From an uncultured Gaiellaceae bacterium (lineage in GTDB: Bacteria > Actinomycetota > Thermoleophilia > Gaiellales > Gaiellaceae), in contig CATPAS010000140.1 of assembly GCA_955652075.1 (NCBI GenBank), positions 1 through 6,067 of the forward strand: a stretch of 6,067 nucleotides of DNA, given 5' to 3'. The notes beneath the pieces are model-generated. The model searched no databases. It worked only from the letters and a program-made list of their open reading frames with translations, and was not told where the DNA came from. This document shows, piece after piece, positions 1-5,875 of this stretch. How positions within the stretch are numbered: the first letter of the stretch is position 1; each line of letters starts with the position of its first letter. Made by a program: the position numbers and the translations under genes.

Positions 1-2582
1 AACGGATAGAGCTGCTCGAGCCTTGCGACCGCTGCCCGCGTTGCCTCCGCGCGCGCCTCATGCCCCGCGATGTCGTAGTAGACCTTTCCCGAGCAGAAGA
101 CGAGGCGCGTCACGTCCTCGTGCTTTGAAGTCGGATCGTCGATCACCTGCCGGAACGAGCCTTCCGCGAGGTCGGCAAGCGTCGAGGAGGCCTGCTTCAG
201 CCGCAGCAGTCCTTTCGGCGTCATCACGACAAGCGGGCGACCCGCGGCGTCGAGAGCCTGACGTCGGAGCAGGTGGAAGTGCTGGCCCGATGTCGACGGA
301 TTGGCGACCCGGATGTTCTCCTGCGCGGCGAGCTGAAGGAACAGTTCCAGCCGTGCGCTCGAATGCTCGGGGCCGTTCCCTTCGTAGCCGTGCGGCAGTA
401 GCAATGTCAGCCGCGTCGTCTCGCGCCACTTCGCCAGCCCCGCCACGATGAACTGGTCGATCACGATCTGCGCTCCGTTGACGAAGTCGCCGAACTGCGC
501 CTCCCAAAGCACGAGGGCTTCCGGCGCGGCGATGGAGTACCCGTACTCGAAGCCAAGGCAGGCGTACTCCGAAAGCGGCGAGTTGTAGATCTCGAACGAC
601 GCGGTTGCATCGTCAAGGTTTTGAAGCGGCGTGAACGTCTCGCCGGTCTTGACGTCGTGGAGGACGGCGTGGCGGTGCGAGAAGGTGCCGCGCTCAGTGT
701 CCTGGCCGGTGAGCCTGATCGGTATTCCCTCGACCAGCAGGGACCCGAGAGCAAGAGCCTCCGCTTGGCCCCAGTCGATGCCTCCTTCCTCGATCGTCTT
801 CAGCCGCCGCTCGAGCTGGGCCATCAGCTTTGGGTGGACCGTGAAGTGCTCGGGCACGCGCAGCAGTTCGTCGTTCAGCTCGCGCAAACGATCGGCCGCG
901 ACCGCGGTGACGACGCCGTCCCCGCTCGAGAACGGGATCTTGCCCTCGGGCGGATGCGGTGCGCCGAACGTCGCCTTCAGCGCTTCGTGCGCCTGTTTCA
1001 ACTCCGACGTGACCTGCGCAAGCAGCTGGTCGGGCTCCTCCTGGGTCACGACGCCTTCTTCGACGAGCTGCTGCGCGAACTGCTCGCGAACGGTCGGGTG
1101 CTCCGCGATCTGCGCGGTCATCAGCGGTTGGGTGTACGCCGCTTCGTCCTGCTCGTTGTGACCGTGACGGCGGTAGCCCACGAGGTCGACGACGACATCG
1201 CTTTCGAAGCGGCGGCGGAACGCCAGCGCGAGGCGGACGACAGACATCGCCGCCTCCGGGTCGTCGGCGTTGACATGGATGATCGGGACGTCGAAGCCCT
1301 TCGCGAGATCGCTCGAGTAGCGCGTCGAGCGTCCTTCGCTCGGATCGGTGGTGAAGCCGACCTGGTTGTTCGCGATCAGGTGGAGCGTCCCGCCGGTCGA
1401 GTAGCCCTCGAGCGCGGAGAGGTTCAATGTCTCCGCGACGCCCCCCTGCCCGGGGAAGGAGGCGTCTCCATGGATCAGGACCGGCATGGCAACGTTGGGA
1501 TCGTGCATGCCGTGGCGGGTCGAGCGATCGGTCTGCTCCGCCCGTGCGCGGCCCTCGACGACGGGGTCAACCGCTTCGAGATGACTCGGGTTCGCGGCAA
1601 GTGTGACGGTGATCTCGCCGGCAGGAGTCGAACGCGTCCCACCGGCGCCCAGGTGGTACTTCACGTCGCCGGTCCCGCCTTCGTCGGTGGCGACGACTGC
1701 CTCGATCGTGCGCTCACCCTCGAACTCGCGGAGGATCGAGTCGTAGCCGAGCCCGAGCGTGTGCGCGAGAACGTTGAGCCGGCCGCGGTGAGCCATCCCG
1801 ATCACGACCTCGTGCGCGCCGTTCTCCGCGGCGAGCTCGATCGCCTCGTCGAGCATCGGCACCATCACGTCGAGCCCTTCGATCGAGAACTGCTTCTGTC
1901 CGAGGAACGCGCGGCGCAAGTACTGCTCGAACGCTTCGACACGGGAGAGCCGCGTGAGCAGTTCCTTCTTCTCTTCTGCCGACAACGGCGTTCGGTACTT
2001 GCCGGATTCGATCGCCTGCCGCAGCCACACACGCTTCTCGTGGTCGGCGATGTGCTCAATCTCGTACGCGATCGTCCCTGTGTACGTGGCACTGAGGCGC
2101 GGCAGCGCGTCGGCAAGTGTTTCGCCCGGGACGTACATGCGCAGGACGGCGGCCGGAACGCGCGCCTGCAGCTCCGGGGTCAGCTTGGGAATCAATCGCT
2201 CGGGCTCGAGCGCAGGGTCCCCGGGCGGCTCCGACCCGAGCGGATCGAGGTGAGCGGCCAGATGGCCGTGCATCCGGTGCGCCTTGACGAGAGCCATCGC
2301 GGCGGCAACGGCTCCGAGGAGCTCGTCGGAGACGGGCTCCTCGGCCTGGGCCGGCGCCCGTGCGGGAGCAGCAGGAGTAGGTGCGGGAGCAGGGGGCGCA
2401 GCATGATGGCCGTTCCCGGCCGCCTCCAACAGGCGTGCGAGACCGGGATGGGTCGCGACAATGTCGCTGTTGCCGCTCTCGAAGAGCTTGCGCCACTCGC
2501 TCGGGACCGCTTCGGGATTCTCGAGGTACTCCTCGAACAGGTCGCGCGCGAAGCCCGCGTTCAGGCCGTCGACGTCAGTCAC
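1..2582 (-). CDS. sucA: 2-oxoglutarate dehydrogenase E1 component (3' end cut by window edge)
   Basis: Thiamine diphosphate-dependent E1 of the 2-oxoglutarate dehydrogenase complex. It decarboxylates 2-oxoglutarate and passes the succinyl group to the lipoyl group of E2 in the cytoplasmic TCA cycle. 860 residues are visible. Residues 10-35 form the short E1o N-terminal helix region (FARDLFEEYLENP, SEWRKLF). Residues 57-80 are an Ala/Pro-rich linker. The E1 core starts near residue 85 and includes VIGMAHRGRLNVL (260-272, His265), DVKYHLG (306-312, His310), NPSHLEAV (331-338), the cofactor motif GDAS (372-375) with NNQ (405-407), YRRHGHNE (470-477), GQDTERGTF with HRH (626-638), FEYGY (678-682) and LLPHGYEG (728-735). 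It ends in a region matching RIEQLYP of E. coli SucA, so roughly 70-80 C-terminal residues are missing. GTG is the only start in this frame near the N-terminus and follows AAAGGA. The large E2-like domain of actinobacterial KGD/OdhA is absent. The gene starts 26 bases after the preceding stop. The family call is secure; odhA is an equally valid symbol. Confidence 0.97.
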   Translation of the reverse strand, partial: MTDVDGLNAGFARDLFEEYLENPEAVPSEWRKLFESGNSDIVATHPGLARLLEAAGNGHHAAPPAPAPTPAAPARAPAQAEEPVSDELLGAVAAAMALVKAHRMHGHLAAHLDPLGSEPPGDPALEPERLIPKLTPELQARVPAAVLRMYVPGETLADALPRLSATYTGTIAYEIEHIADHEKRVWLRQAIESGKYRTPLSAEEKKELLTRLSRVEAFEQYLRRAFLGQKQFSIEGLDVMVPMLDEAIELAAENGAHEVVIGMAHRGRLNVLAHTLGLGYDSILREFEGERTIEAVVATDEGGTGDVKYHLGAGGTRSTPAGEITVTLAANPSHLEAVDPVVEGRARAEQTDRSTRHGMHDPNVAMPVLIHGDASFPGQGGVAETLNLSALEGYSTGGTLHLIANNQVGFTTDPSEGRSTRYSSDLAKGFDVPIIHVNADDPEAAMSVVRLALAFRRRFESDVVVDLVGYRRHGHNEQDEAAYTQPLMTAQIAEHPTVREQFAQQLVEEGVVTQEEPDQLLAQVTSELKQAHEALKATFGAPHPPEGKIPFSSGDGVVTAVAADRLRELNDELLRVPEHFTVHPKLMAQLERRLKTIEEGGIDWGQAEALALGSLLVEGIPIRLTGQDTERGTFSHRHAVLHDVKTGETFTPLQNLDDATASFEIYNSPLSEYACLGFEYGYSIAAPEALVLWEAQFGDFVNGAQIVIDQFIVAGLAKWRETTRLTLLLPHGYEGNGPEHSSARLELFLQLAAQENIRVANPSTSGQHFHLLRRQALDAAGRPLVVMTPKGLLRLKQASSTLADLAEGSFRQVIDDPTSKHEDVTRLVFCSGKVYYDIAGHEARAEATRAAVARLEQLYP

Positions 2583-2586
2583 TACG

Positions 2587-2592
2587 TCCTTT
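2587..2592 (-). promoter_or_regulatory. Ribosome binding site of the E1o gene
   Basis: AAAGGA lies 4 bases before the GTG at 2582-2580. It sits in the 26-base gap between the stop of the small membrane protein gene and the E1o start, and supports GTG as the start codon. The gap is too short to hold a full promoter, so any E1o-specific promoter would lie inside the upstream small genes. Confidence 0.7.
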
Positions 2593-2608
2593 GTAGCAAC
2601 GAGGCGCG

Positions 2609-2869
2609 CTACCAGAGGGGATGGCTCGTGATCACGGCCACCGCGAGCCCGATCGCAAAGCAAGCAGCACCGATCGCGACCGCGTACGTCGCAAGCCGTT
2701 CGGCCCGACCGCCGATGCCGGCGGCGATCAGCGAGAGCAGGATCGCGAAGGGGATCAGGCGCAGCGGCCGGTAGGCCACCCCGGCGAGGCTGACGAAGAT
2801 CGCAGCGGCCGCGAGAAAGCCCGCAACCGTTTCGGCCGGGCGGCTCTGACGGTAAGGCGCAGTGCTCAC
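2609..2869 (-). CDS. Small three-segment membrane protein, function unknown
   Basis: This gene encodes 86 residues that I do not recognise as a named family. Three hydrophobic stretches are visible, near residues 14-32, 35-53 and 60-81, separated by short turns containing Tyr-Arg-Pro-Leu-Arg and Gly-Arg-Ala-Glu-Arg. It therefore looks like a small integral membrane protein with a short polar N-terminus (STAPYRQSRPAE) and almost no C-terminal tail (TSHPLW). The frame is open further upstream to 3346, but the GTG at 2869 is preferred. It overlaps the upstream stop as GTGA, the hydrophobic protein starts just after it, and the upstream part of the frame is a shadow of the neighbouring genes. No clear ribosome binding site precedes this GTG, which fits translation coupled to the upstream gene. 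The stop is 26 bases before the E1o start. Function unknown. Confidence 0.75.
   Translation of the reverse strand: MSTAPYRQSRPAETVAGFLAAAAIFVSLAGVAYRPLRLIPFAILLSLIAAGIGGRAERLATYAVAIGAACFAIGLAVAVITSHPLW
2866..2869 (-). other. GTGA stop/start overlap of the two small membrane genes
   Basis: The TGA of the 80-residue gene (2868-2866) and the GTG of the 86-residue gene (2869-2867) share bases as GTGA. A four-base overlap without a clear separate ribosome binding site is the usual sign of translational coupling, so the two products are probably made together. Confidence 0.65.
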
Positions 2870-3108
2870 GTCCGCACCGTAACGCGACTCGTCCGGGCGT
2901 ATCCGCGTGACGGGCGACCGTGCGGGCCGGGCCGGCGCGGGTGGATGCGCCTGGGCCGCCACGGCGTCGGATCGGAGTCGTCGGAGACCGATACGAGCGC
3001 AGCGGGCTGCTCGGGTTGCGGCTGGGACTTGATCGCCCAATAGACCACCCAGCAGAGATAGAGGATGGGGATCTTCATGATCACCATCAGCCAAATCAGC
3101 TCCCACAC
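2866..3108 (-). CDS. Small membrane-anchored protein with Arg/Pro-rich tail, function unknown
   Basis: 80 residues from a GTG start. Residues 4-26 form one very hydrophobic, Trp- and Ile-rich segment (WLMVIMKIPILYLCWVVYW) that probably anchors the protein in the membrane. A Pro/Gln linker (28-36) and a short acidic patch (SDDSD, 42-46) follow. The rest (50-79) is rich in Arg, Pro, His and Gly (RPRRIHPRRPGPHGRPSRG), a basic tail likely to be cytoplasmic or to contact phospholipid, nucleic acid or another protein. The start is uncertain: no good ribosome binding site precedes 3108, and in-frame ATGs at 3087 and 3078 would shorten the N-terminus and trim the hydrophobic segment. The GTG start keeps the whole segment and is preferred. 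It begins 24 bases after the lipoprotein stop and overlaps the next gene by four bases. I do not recognise a named family. Confidence 0.7.
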   Translation of the reverse strand: MWELIWLMVIMKIPILYLCWVVYWAIKSQPQPEQPAALVSVSDDSDPTPWRPRRIHPRRPGPHGRPSRGYARTSRVTVRT

Positions 3109-3132
3109 TATGGGCCGAGTTTACCGCTGAAA

Positions 3133-3795
3133 TCAGCCTGCAACCGCGGCCTCGAGCCTTCCCTTGACCAGCTCCTTTCCGTGGCTGTCGTACTGCGTCA
3201 CGTCGAAGGCCGCCCGCGCTCGGCCAGGCTTGATCCCTCGGGCGGACGCGATCCGCACGGGCAGCCCGGCGAGCGCTTCGTAGATCTCGGTGTACGCGTC
3301 CTGGTCGACGCCGATCCAGCGCGCGCCTGCGGCCGGCTCGACCCACGCGTAGGCGAGCTGCCGCCCCTTTCGGTCACGACACAGGATGTCGAGGCGTGGG
3401 TCGAGCAGCTTCCCGCCGAAGAGGCGGCCGGCCGAACTGCCGCACCACGGCGGCTTGCGCTCGCCTGTCGGATCCGTGCCGCCGTCACACGCGTACACCG
3501 TCCTGCGGCCGAGGTCGGCGAAGGTGAGGCTCTCGCCGAAGACGCCGATCCGCTCGACGACGACGGCATCGTTCCCGATTCCCACCCCCGTCGGACGGCA
3601 GCTCGTGAAGCGGCGACCGAGTGTCGTCCCGTCCAGCACGCGGCCGATCGCGATCACGCTTCGCGGGACGGGCGCGAACTCCGGTGCAGCTTCGCCGTAG
3701 AGCAAGCGCTCCGGCCGAGCGCCGCGACTGTCGCAACCGGCGAGCAGCACCACGGCGAACACGAGCGTGGCGAGGGTCAGCCGGTCCAGCCCCAC
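3133..3795 (-). CDS. Predicted secreted lipoprotein, no recognised domain
   Basis: 220 residues. The N-terminus has a short polar start (MGLDR), a hydrophobic stretch (residues 6-18) and a lipobox L18-A19-G20-C21, so signal peptidase II cleavage and lipid attachment at Cys21 are predicted. The mature part has four cysteines at 66, 103, 118 and 139 (in FTSCRP, VYACDG, PPWCGS and ILCRDR), enough for two disulfides outside the cell. It alternates beta-like segments (VIAIGRVLDG, DAVVVERIGVF, TVYACDGG, AYAWVEPA, RWIGVDQDAYTEIYEAL) and ends in a basic strand-rich region. I cannot assign a fold or function. The GTG start at 3795 is preceded by GGAG seven bases away and lies inside the end of the upstream hydrolase gene, a 19-base overlap. 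The frame is open much further upstream, but that part is a shadow of the hydrolase gene and would bury the signal peptide. Confidence 0.82.
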   Translation of the reverse strand: MGLDRLTLATLVFAVVLLAGCDSRGARPERLLYGEAAPEFAPVPRSVIAIGRVLDGTTLGRRFTSCRPTGVGIGNDAVVVERIGVFGESLTFADLGRRTVYACDGGTDPTGERKPPWCGSSAGRLFGGKLLDPRLDILCRDRKGRQLAYAWVEPAAGARWIGVDQDAYTEIYEALAGLPVRIASARGIKPGRARAAFDVTQYDSHGKELVKGRLEAAVAG

Positions 3796-4385
3796 CTGGC
3801 CACTCCGCCGTAGCTCGGATCGCTGCGATACGTGCGGTAGAAGATGTTCGTGCCGCAAGCCTCGCACTTCGCTTCGACGATCTGGTCCCCGCCGTAGAGC
3901 GACCGGTAGAAGATCATGCCGATGTGCGTCGCGCTCGCGAACGCGTCCATCACGCCGGCGGTCGCCTTGGCGACGACGTGGTTCGGCGCTCCGAAACCGT
4001 TCTTGAAGTCTCCGGCGGTATACGGTCCGTGCACGTTGCGGAGAGCGCGCCAGTAGTACCGGCCGTCCCGCCAGTCGTCGGTCGACTCGCGCCACGTCTT
4101 GAACGTCAACCCGGAGCAATCCCCGCCTTCGCCGTGCGCCGAGGGATCGCCGGGCGCGTCGTACGGGTACGAGTCGGCGTCGTCGTAGTTCCAGCAGCCT
4201 CCGCCCCACTGGTAGCCCTCGTACCGCGCCGCATTCGAGTAGTCCTGCGCGGCATCGCGCGTCATCGTGGTCATGAACGTCGGCGCGCCGTAGTTGCAGT
4301 TCGCCCAGAAGCGATGGTACGCCTGAGCGCCCGTCGCGCTTGCAAGCACGATGCCGACGCCGAACGCGACGAGAAACGCCTTCAT
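3777..4385 (-). CDS. Secreted NlpC/P60-like cysteine hydrolase
   Basis: 202 residues. Residues 1-22 are a clear signal peptide (MKAFLVAFGVGIVLASATGAQA, cleavage after AQA), so the protein is exported. The mature part contains GEGGDCSGLTFKTW (residues 86-99), which matches the DCSG nucleophile motif of NlpC/P60 (C40-like) hydrolases with Cys90. THIGMIFY (153-160) follows 64 residues later with His154 in the place of the catalytic histidine, then QIVEA (169-172 region), as in the HVGIY...viEA pattern of the family. The third polar residue is not certain; Asn180 is a candidate. Known members cut peptide or amide bonds in cell-wall peptidoglycan; applying that here is inference, and no cell-wall-binding domain is seen. 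The protein is rich in Trp, Tyr and Gly and has extra cysteines at 30, 64, 174 and 177. Start ATG follows a strong GGAGGTG and overlaps the upstream stop as ATGA. The last 19 bases overlap the lipoprotein gene. Confidence 0.8.
   Translation of the reverse strand: MKAFLVAFGVGIVLASATGAQAYHRFWANCNYGAPTFMTTMTRDAAQDYSNAARYEGYQWGGGCWNYDDADSYPYDAPGDPSAHGEGGDCSGLTFKTWRESTDDWRDGRYYWRALRNVHGPYTAGDFKNGFGAPNHVVAKATAGVMDAFASATHIGMIFYRSLYGGDQIVEAKCEACGTNIFYRTYRSDPSYGGVARWGWTG
3803..3806 (-). promoter_or_regulatory. Ribosome binding site that fixes the lipoprotein start
   Basis: GGAG, seven bases before the GTG at 3795-3793. It lies inside the coding sequence of the upstream hydrolase gene and supports the short, signal-peptide-containing form over the longer open frame that reaches 4209. 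Confidence 0.55.
4382..4385 (-). other. ATGA stop/start overlap, propeller gene to hydrolase gene
   Basis: The ATG of the hydrolase gene (4385-4383) and the TGA of the propeller gene (4384-4382) share bases as ATGA. This indicates one transcript and probable translational coupling between the two exported proteins. Confidence 0.85.
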
Positions 4386-5749
4386 CGGGACACCTCCAGA
4401 TCGAAGCGGTCGACGGACAGACCCGCGGGCGTCGAGCCGAGCCGGTACAACGACGAGCCCGAGAGCCGGAAACGTGCCAACGGCGCCGACTCGGCCCACT
4501 CGAGCGACTCGACCGCGAAGCGGTTCACGATGCCGGCCCGGTCGAGGACGAGCACGACGTACTCGCTGCGATCGTCGGTGTACGTCTTCGTGACGACCAC
4601 GAGGCGACTTCCGTGCGGCTCGGCGAGCTGCACCTCGCCGAGTGGCGTCGCGCTGGTGATGCGCCAGCTGCGCACGACCGCCGCGCCCGCGAGCTCGGCG
4701 AGCCGAAGCTCCCCTGCGCCGACACGCTCGACCACCACCTCGCGACCGTTGGCGAACGGCCGCCCGGGGCGGCCGTGGCGACCTTGCGCGGCCCGACCGA
4801 GGGCGGCACCACTCTCGGCGGCCGGCAGCCATTGCTCCGAAGGCTGCTGCTGAACAACCGGCCCCGCGGGACCTGCGGCCAGCTTGGCCCAGGTGCGATC
4901 GGCGAGTCGCTGAGCCCAACGCGGCGTTCCGTCAGCATGGAAGCTCCGCAGAACAGGAGCCGGACTCATGCGGCTCGGCGGCTCGAGGACGTCCATCATG
5001 CCTCCGGGCTCGAGGGCGAAGTCCGCCAGACCGCCGCTGACCTCGACGCTCGTCGCCTTCACGCTCGCACGTGTCCAGTGTTCAACTCGGGCATTCACTT
5101 GATCGAGCACCGCGACCGTGCCGTCGGCTGCAACGTCGAATGAGGAAGGGCCGATGAAGCCCAGCTCGCGCGAGCCGGCAAGTCCGGCCTCGCCGACCTC
5201 GCTGCCCCACCCGGCAGCGACAACCCGCTCGTCCGGGGTGCGGCTGCGGCCGAAGGCATGCGCGCCGAGGCTTAGCTCCTTTGCATCGCGTAGCGGGACG
5301 CTGCGTTGGGGCGCGGCGTCGCCGCCCGCCGGAACGGTGGTCGTCGCCCCGCTTGCGTCGTCGCGGAGCACGGCGTAGTAGGAAAAGCCCGCCCGCGACG
5401 ACGCGATCTCGCGCGGCAGGTCGACGTAGTACCGGCCCTCGCTCGAGTCCTCGCCGCGCCTCAGAGTCAGCTGCTCGAACGGCCCGCTCTGGCCCGCGCG
5501 CACGTAGACCGAGCCCGAGCCGTCACAGGGCTCACCGTCTTCTCGCGGGGCGCAGACGATCGCGTACCGCAACGTGACCGGCTCGCCGGCCCTGGTGAGC
5601 ACGGGCGGGATATGGACGGCATCGAGGCCCGGCGCCATGGGCGTCGGCCCGCTCGCCGCCGAGCTCGAGGTCAGGGCGATTCCCCCGATGACACCTGCGA
5701 CGATCCCGGCCGCTCCCCCCGCGAGCGACCGGATGCCTGGTCGGCGCAT
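4382..5749 (-). CDS. Exported protein with Ig-like region and NHL/beta-propeller-like body
   Basis: 455 residues. The N-terminus has Arg-Arg followed by a hydrophobic Gly/Ala/Ile stretch (11-26) and a Ser/Ala-rich run (27-33), so it is a signal peptide or signal anchor; no lipobox is present. Residues 42-150 look like a beta-sandwich of Ig-like type (HIPPVLTRAGEPVTLRYAIV, YYVDLP, FSYYAVLRD) with Cys66 and Cys75 able to form a disulfide. From about 195 the body shows propeller-like repeats. The clearest is residues 199-222 (IGPSSFDVAADG, then TVAVLDQVNARVE), which resembles NHL repeats. Weaker strands recur at 239-255, 346-362, 381-390, 396-411 and 432-453 (SSLYRLGSTPAGLSVDRF). The number of blades cannot be settled by eye. 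Such propellers usually bind proteins or glycans; the ligand here is unknown. ATG follows AGGAGGA by five bases. This is the first gene of the minus-strand run and overlaps the hydrolase gene as ATGA. Confidence 0.82.
   Translation of the reverse strand: MRRPGIRSLAGGAAGIVAGVIGGIALTSSSAASGPTPMAPGLDAVHIPPVLTRAGEPVTLRYAIVCAPREDGEPCDGSGSVYVRAGQSGPFEQLTLRRGEDSSEGRYYVDLPREIASSRAGFSYYAVLRDDASGATTTVPAGGDAAPQRSVPLRDAKELSLGAHAFGRSRTPDERVVAAGWGSEVGEAGLAGSRELGFIGPSSFDVAADGTVAVLDQVNARVEHWTRASVKATSVEVSGGLADFALEPGGMMDVLEPPSRMSPAPVLRSFHADGTPRWAQRLADRTWAKLAAGPAGPVVQQQPSEQWLPAAESGAALGRAAQGRHGRPGRPFANGREVVVERVGAGELRLAELAGAAVVRSWRITSATPLGEVQLAEPHGSRLVVVTKTYTDDRSEYVVLVLDRAGIVNRFAVESLEWAESAPLARFRLSGSSLYRLGSTPAGLSVDRFDLEVSR
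4391..4397 (-). promoter_or_regulatory. Strong ribosome binding site of the hydrolase gene
   Basis: GGAGGTG, an excellent match to the 16S rRNA tail complement, five bases before the ATG at 4385 and inside the last codons of the upstream gene. It decides the start at 4385 against the longer open frame reaching 4919, whose upstream part is a shadow of the propeller gene. Confidence 0.8.
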
Positions 5750-5875
5750 GGGATTCCTCCTGGTCGGGATCGCTCCGACGGTACGCGGCCAACTCCAACG
5801 CGCGGGTAACGTCCTTGCAACAGAAGTGCGAAATCCACGTTAGGCCAGGCTCCGAAAAGGGGAATACGCCGCGAG
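5750..5875. promoter_or_regulatory. Divergent intergenic region, probable promoters for both sides
   Basis: These 126 bases separate the divergent starts of the exported-protein run and the sigma factor gene, so both promoters are expected here. The region is visibly less G+C-rich than the genes around it between 5805 and 5865. No strong consensus pair is seen. The best plus-strand candidate is TTGCAA (5815-5820) with ACGTTA (5837-5842) 16 bases downstream, which is weak. No clear minus-strand pair was found. Inferred from gene arrangement rather than from motifs. Confidence 0.45.
5755..5761 (-). promoter_or_regulatory. Ribosome binding site of the propeller gene
   Basis: AGGAGGA, five bases before the ATG at 5749. 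It gives a firm start for the first gene of the minus-strand run. Confidence 0.75.

Noticed and set aside
621..2774. A 717-codon open frame on the plus strand, opposite the E1o gene
   Set aside because: It is the antisense of a clearly homologous E1o gene. Its translation is Arg-, Asp- and Val-rich with no recognisable domain, as expected when the opposite strand has a strong G/C bias at third positions.
3109..3132. A possible terminator between the lipoprotein gene and the small membrane genes
   Set aside because: The 24 bases hold no stem-loop followed by T residues.
2609..3346. A 245-codon form of the small three-segment membrane protein
   Set aside because: The first about 159 codons overlap the lipoprotein and 80-residue genes out of frame and look like translated shadow; the membrane protein begins at the GTGA overlap.
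3621..4853. A 410-codon open frame on the plus strand opposite the hydrolase and propeller genes
   Set aside because: It has a low-complexity Arg/Ala/Ser-rich translation with no domain, and lies opposite three genes with signal peptides, ribosome binding sites and motifs.
3777..4919. A longer form of the hydrolase starting at 4919
   Set aside because: The extra N-terminal part overlaps the propeller gene in another frame and is Arg-rich; a strong GGAGGTG and a clean signal peptide mark the ATG at 4385 as the true start.
5807..5842. A perfect 6-base inverted repeat, TAACGT and ACGTTA, 24 bases apart in the divergent intergenic region
   Set aside because: A six-base arm is expected by chance about once or twice in a region this size, and no symmetric flanking bases extend it, so it is not called an operator.
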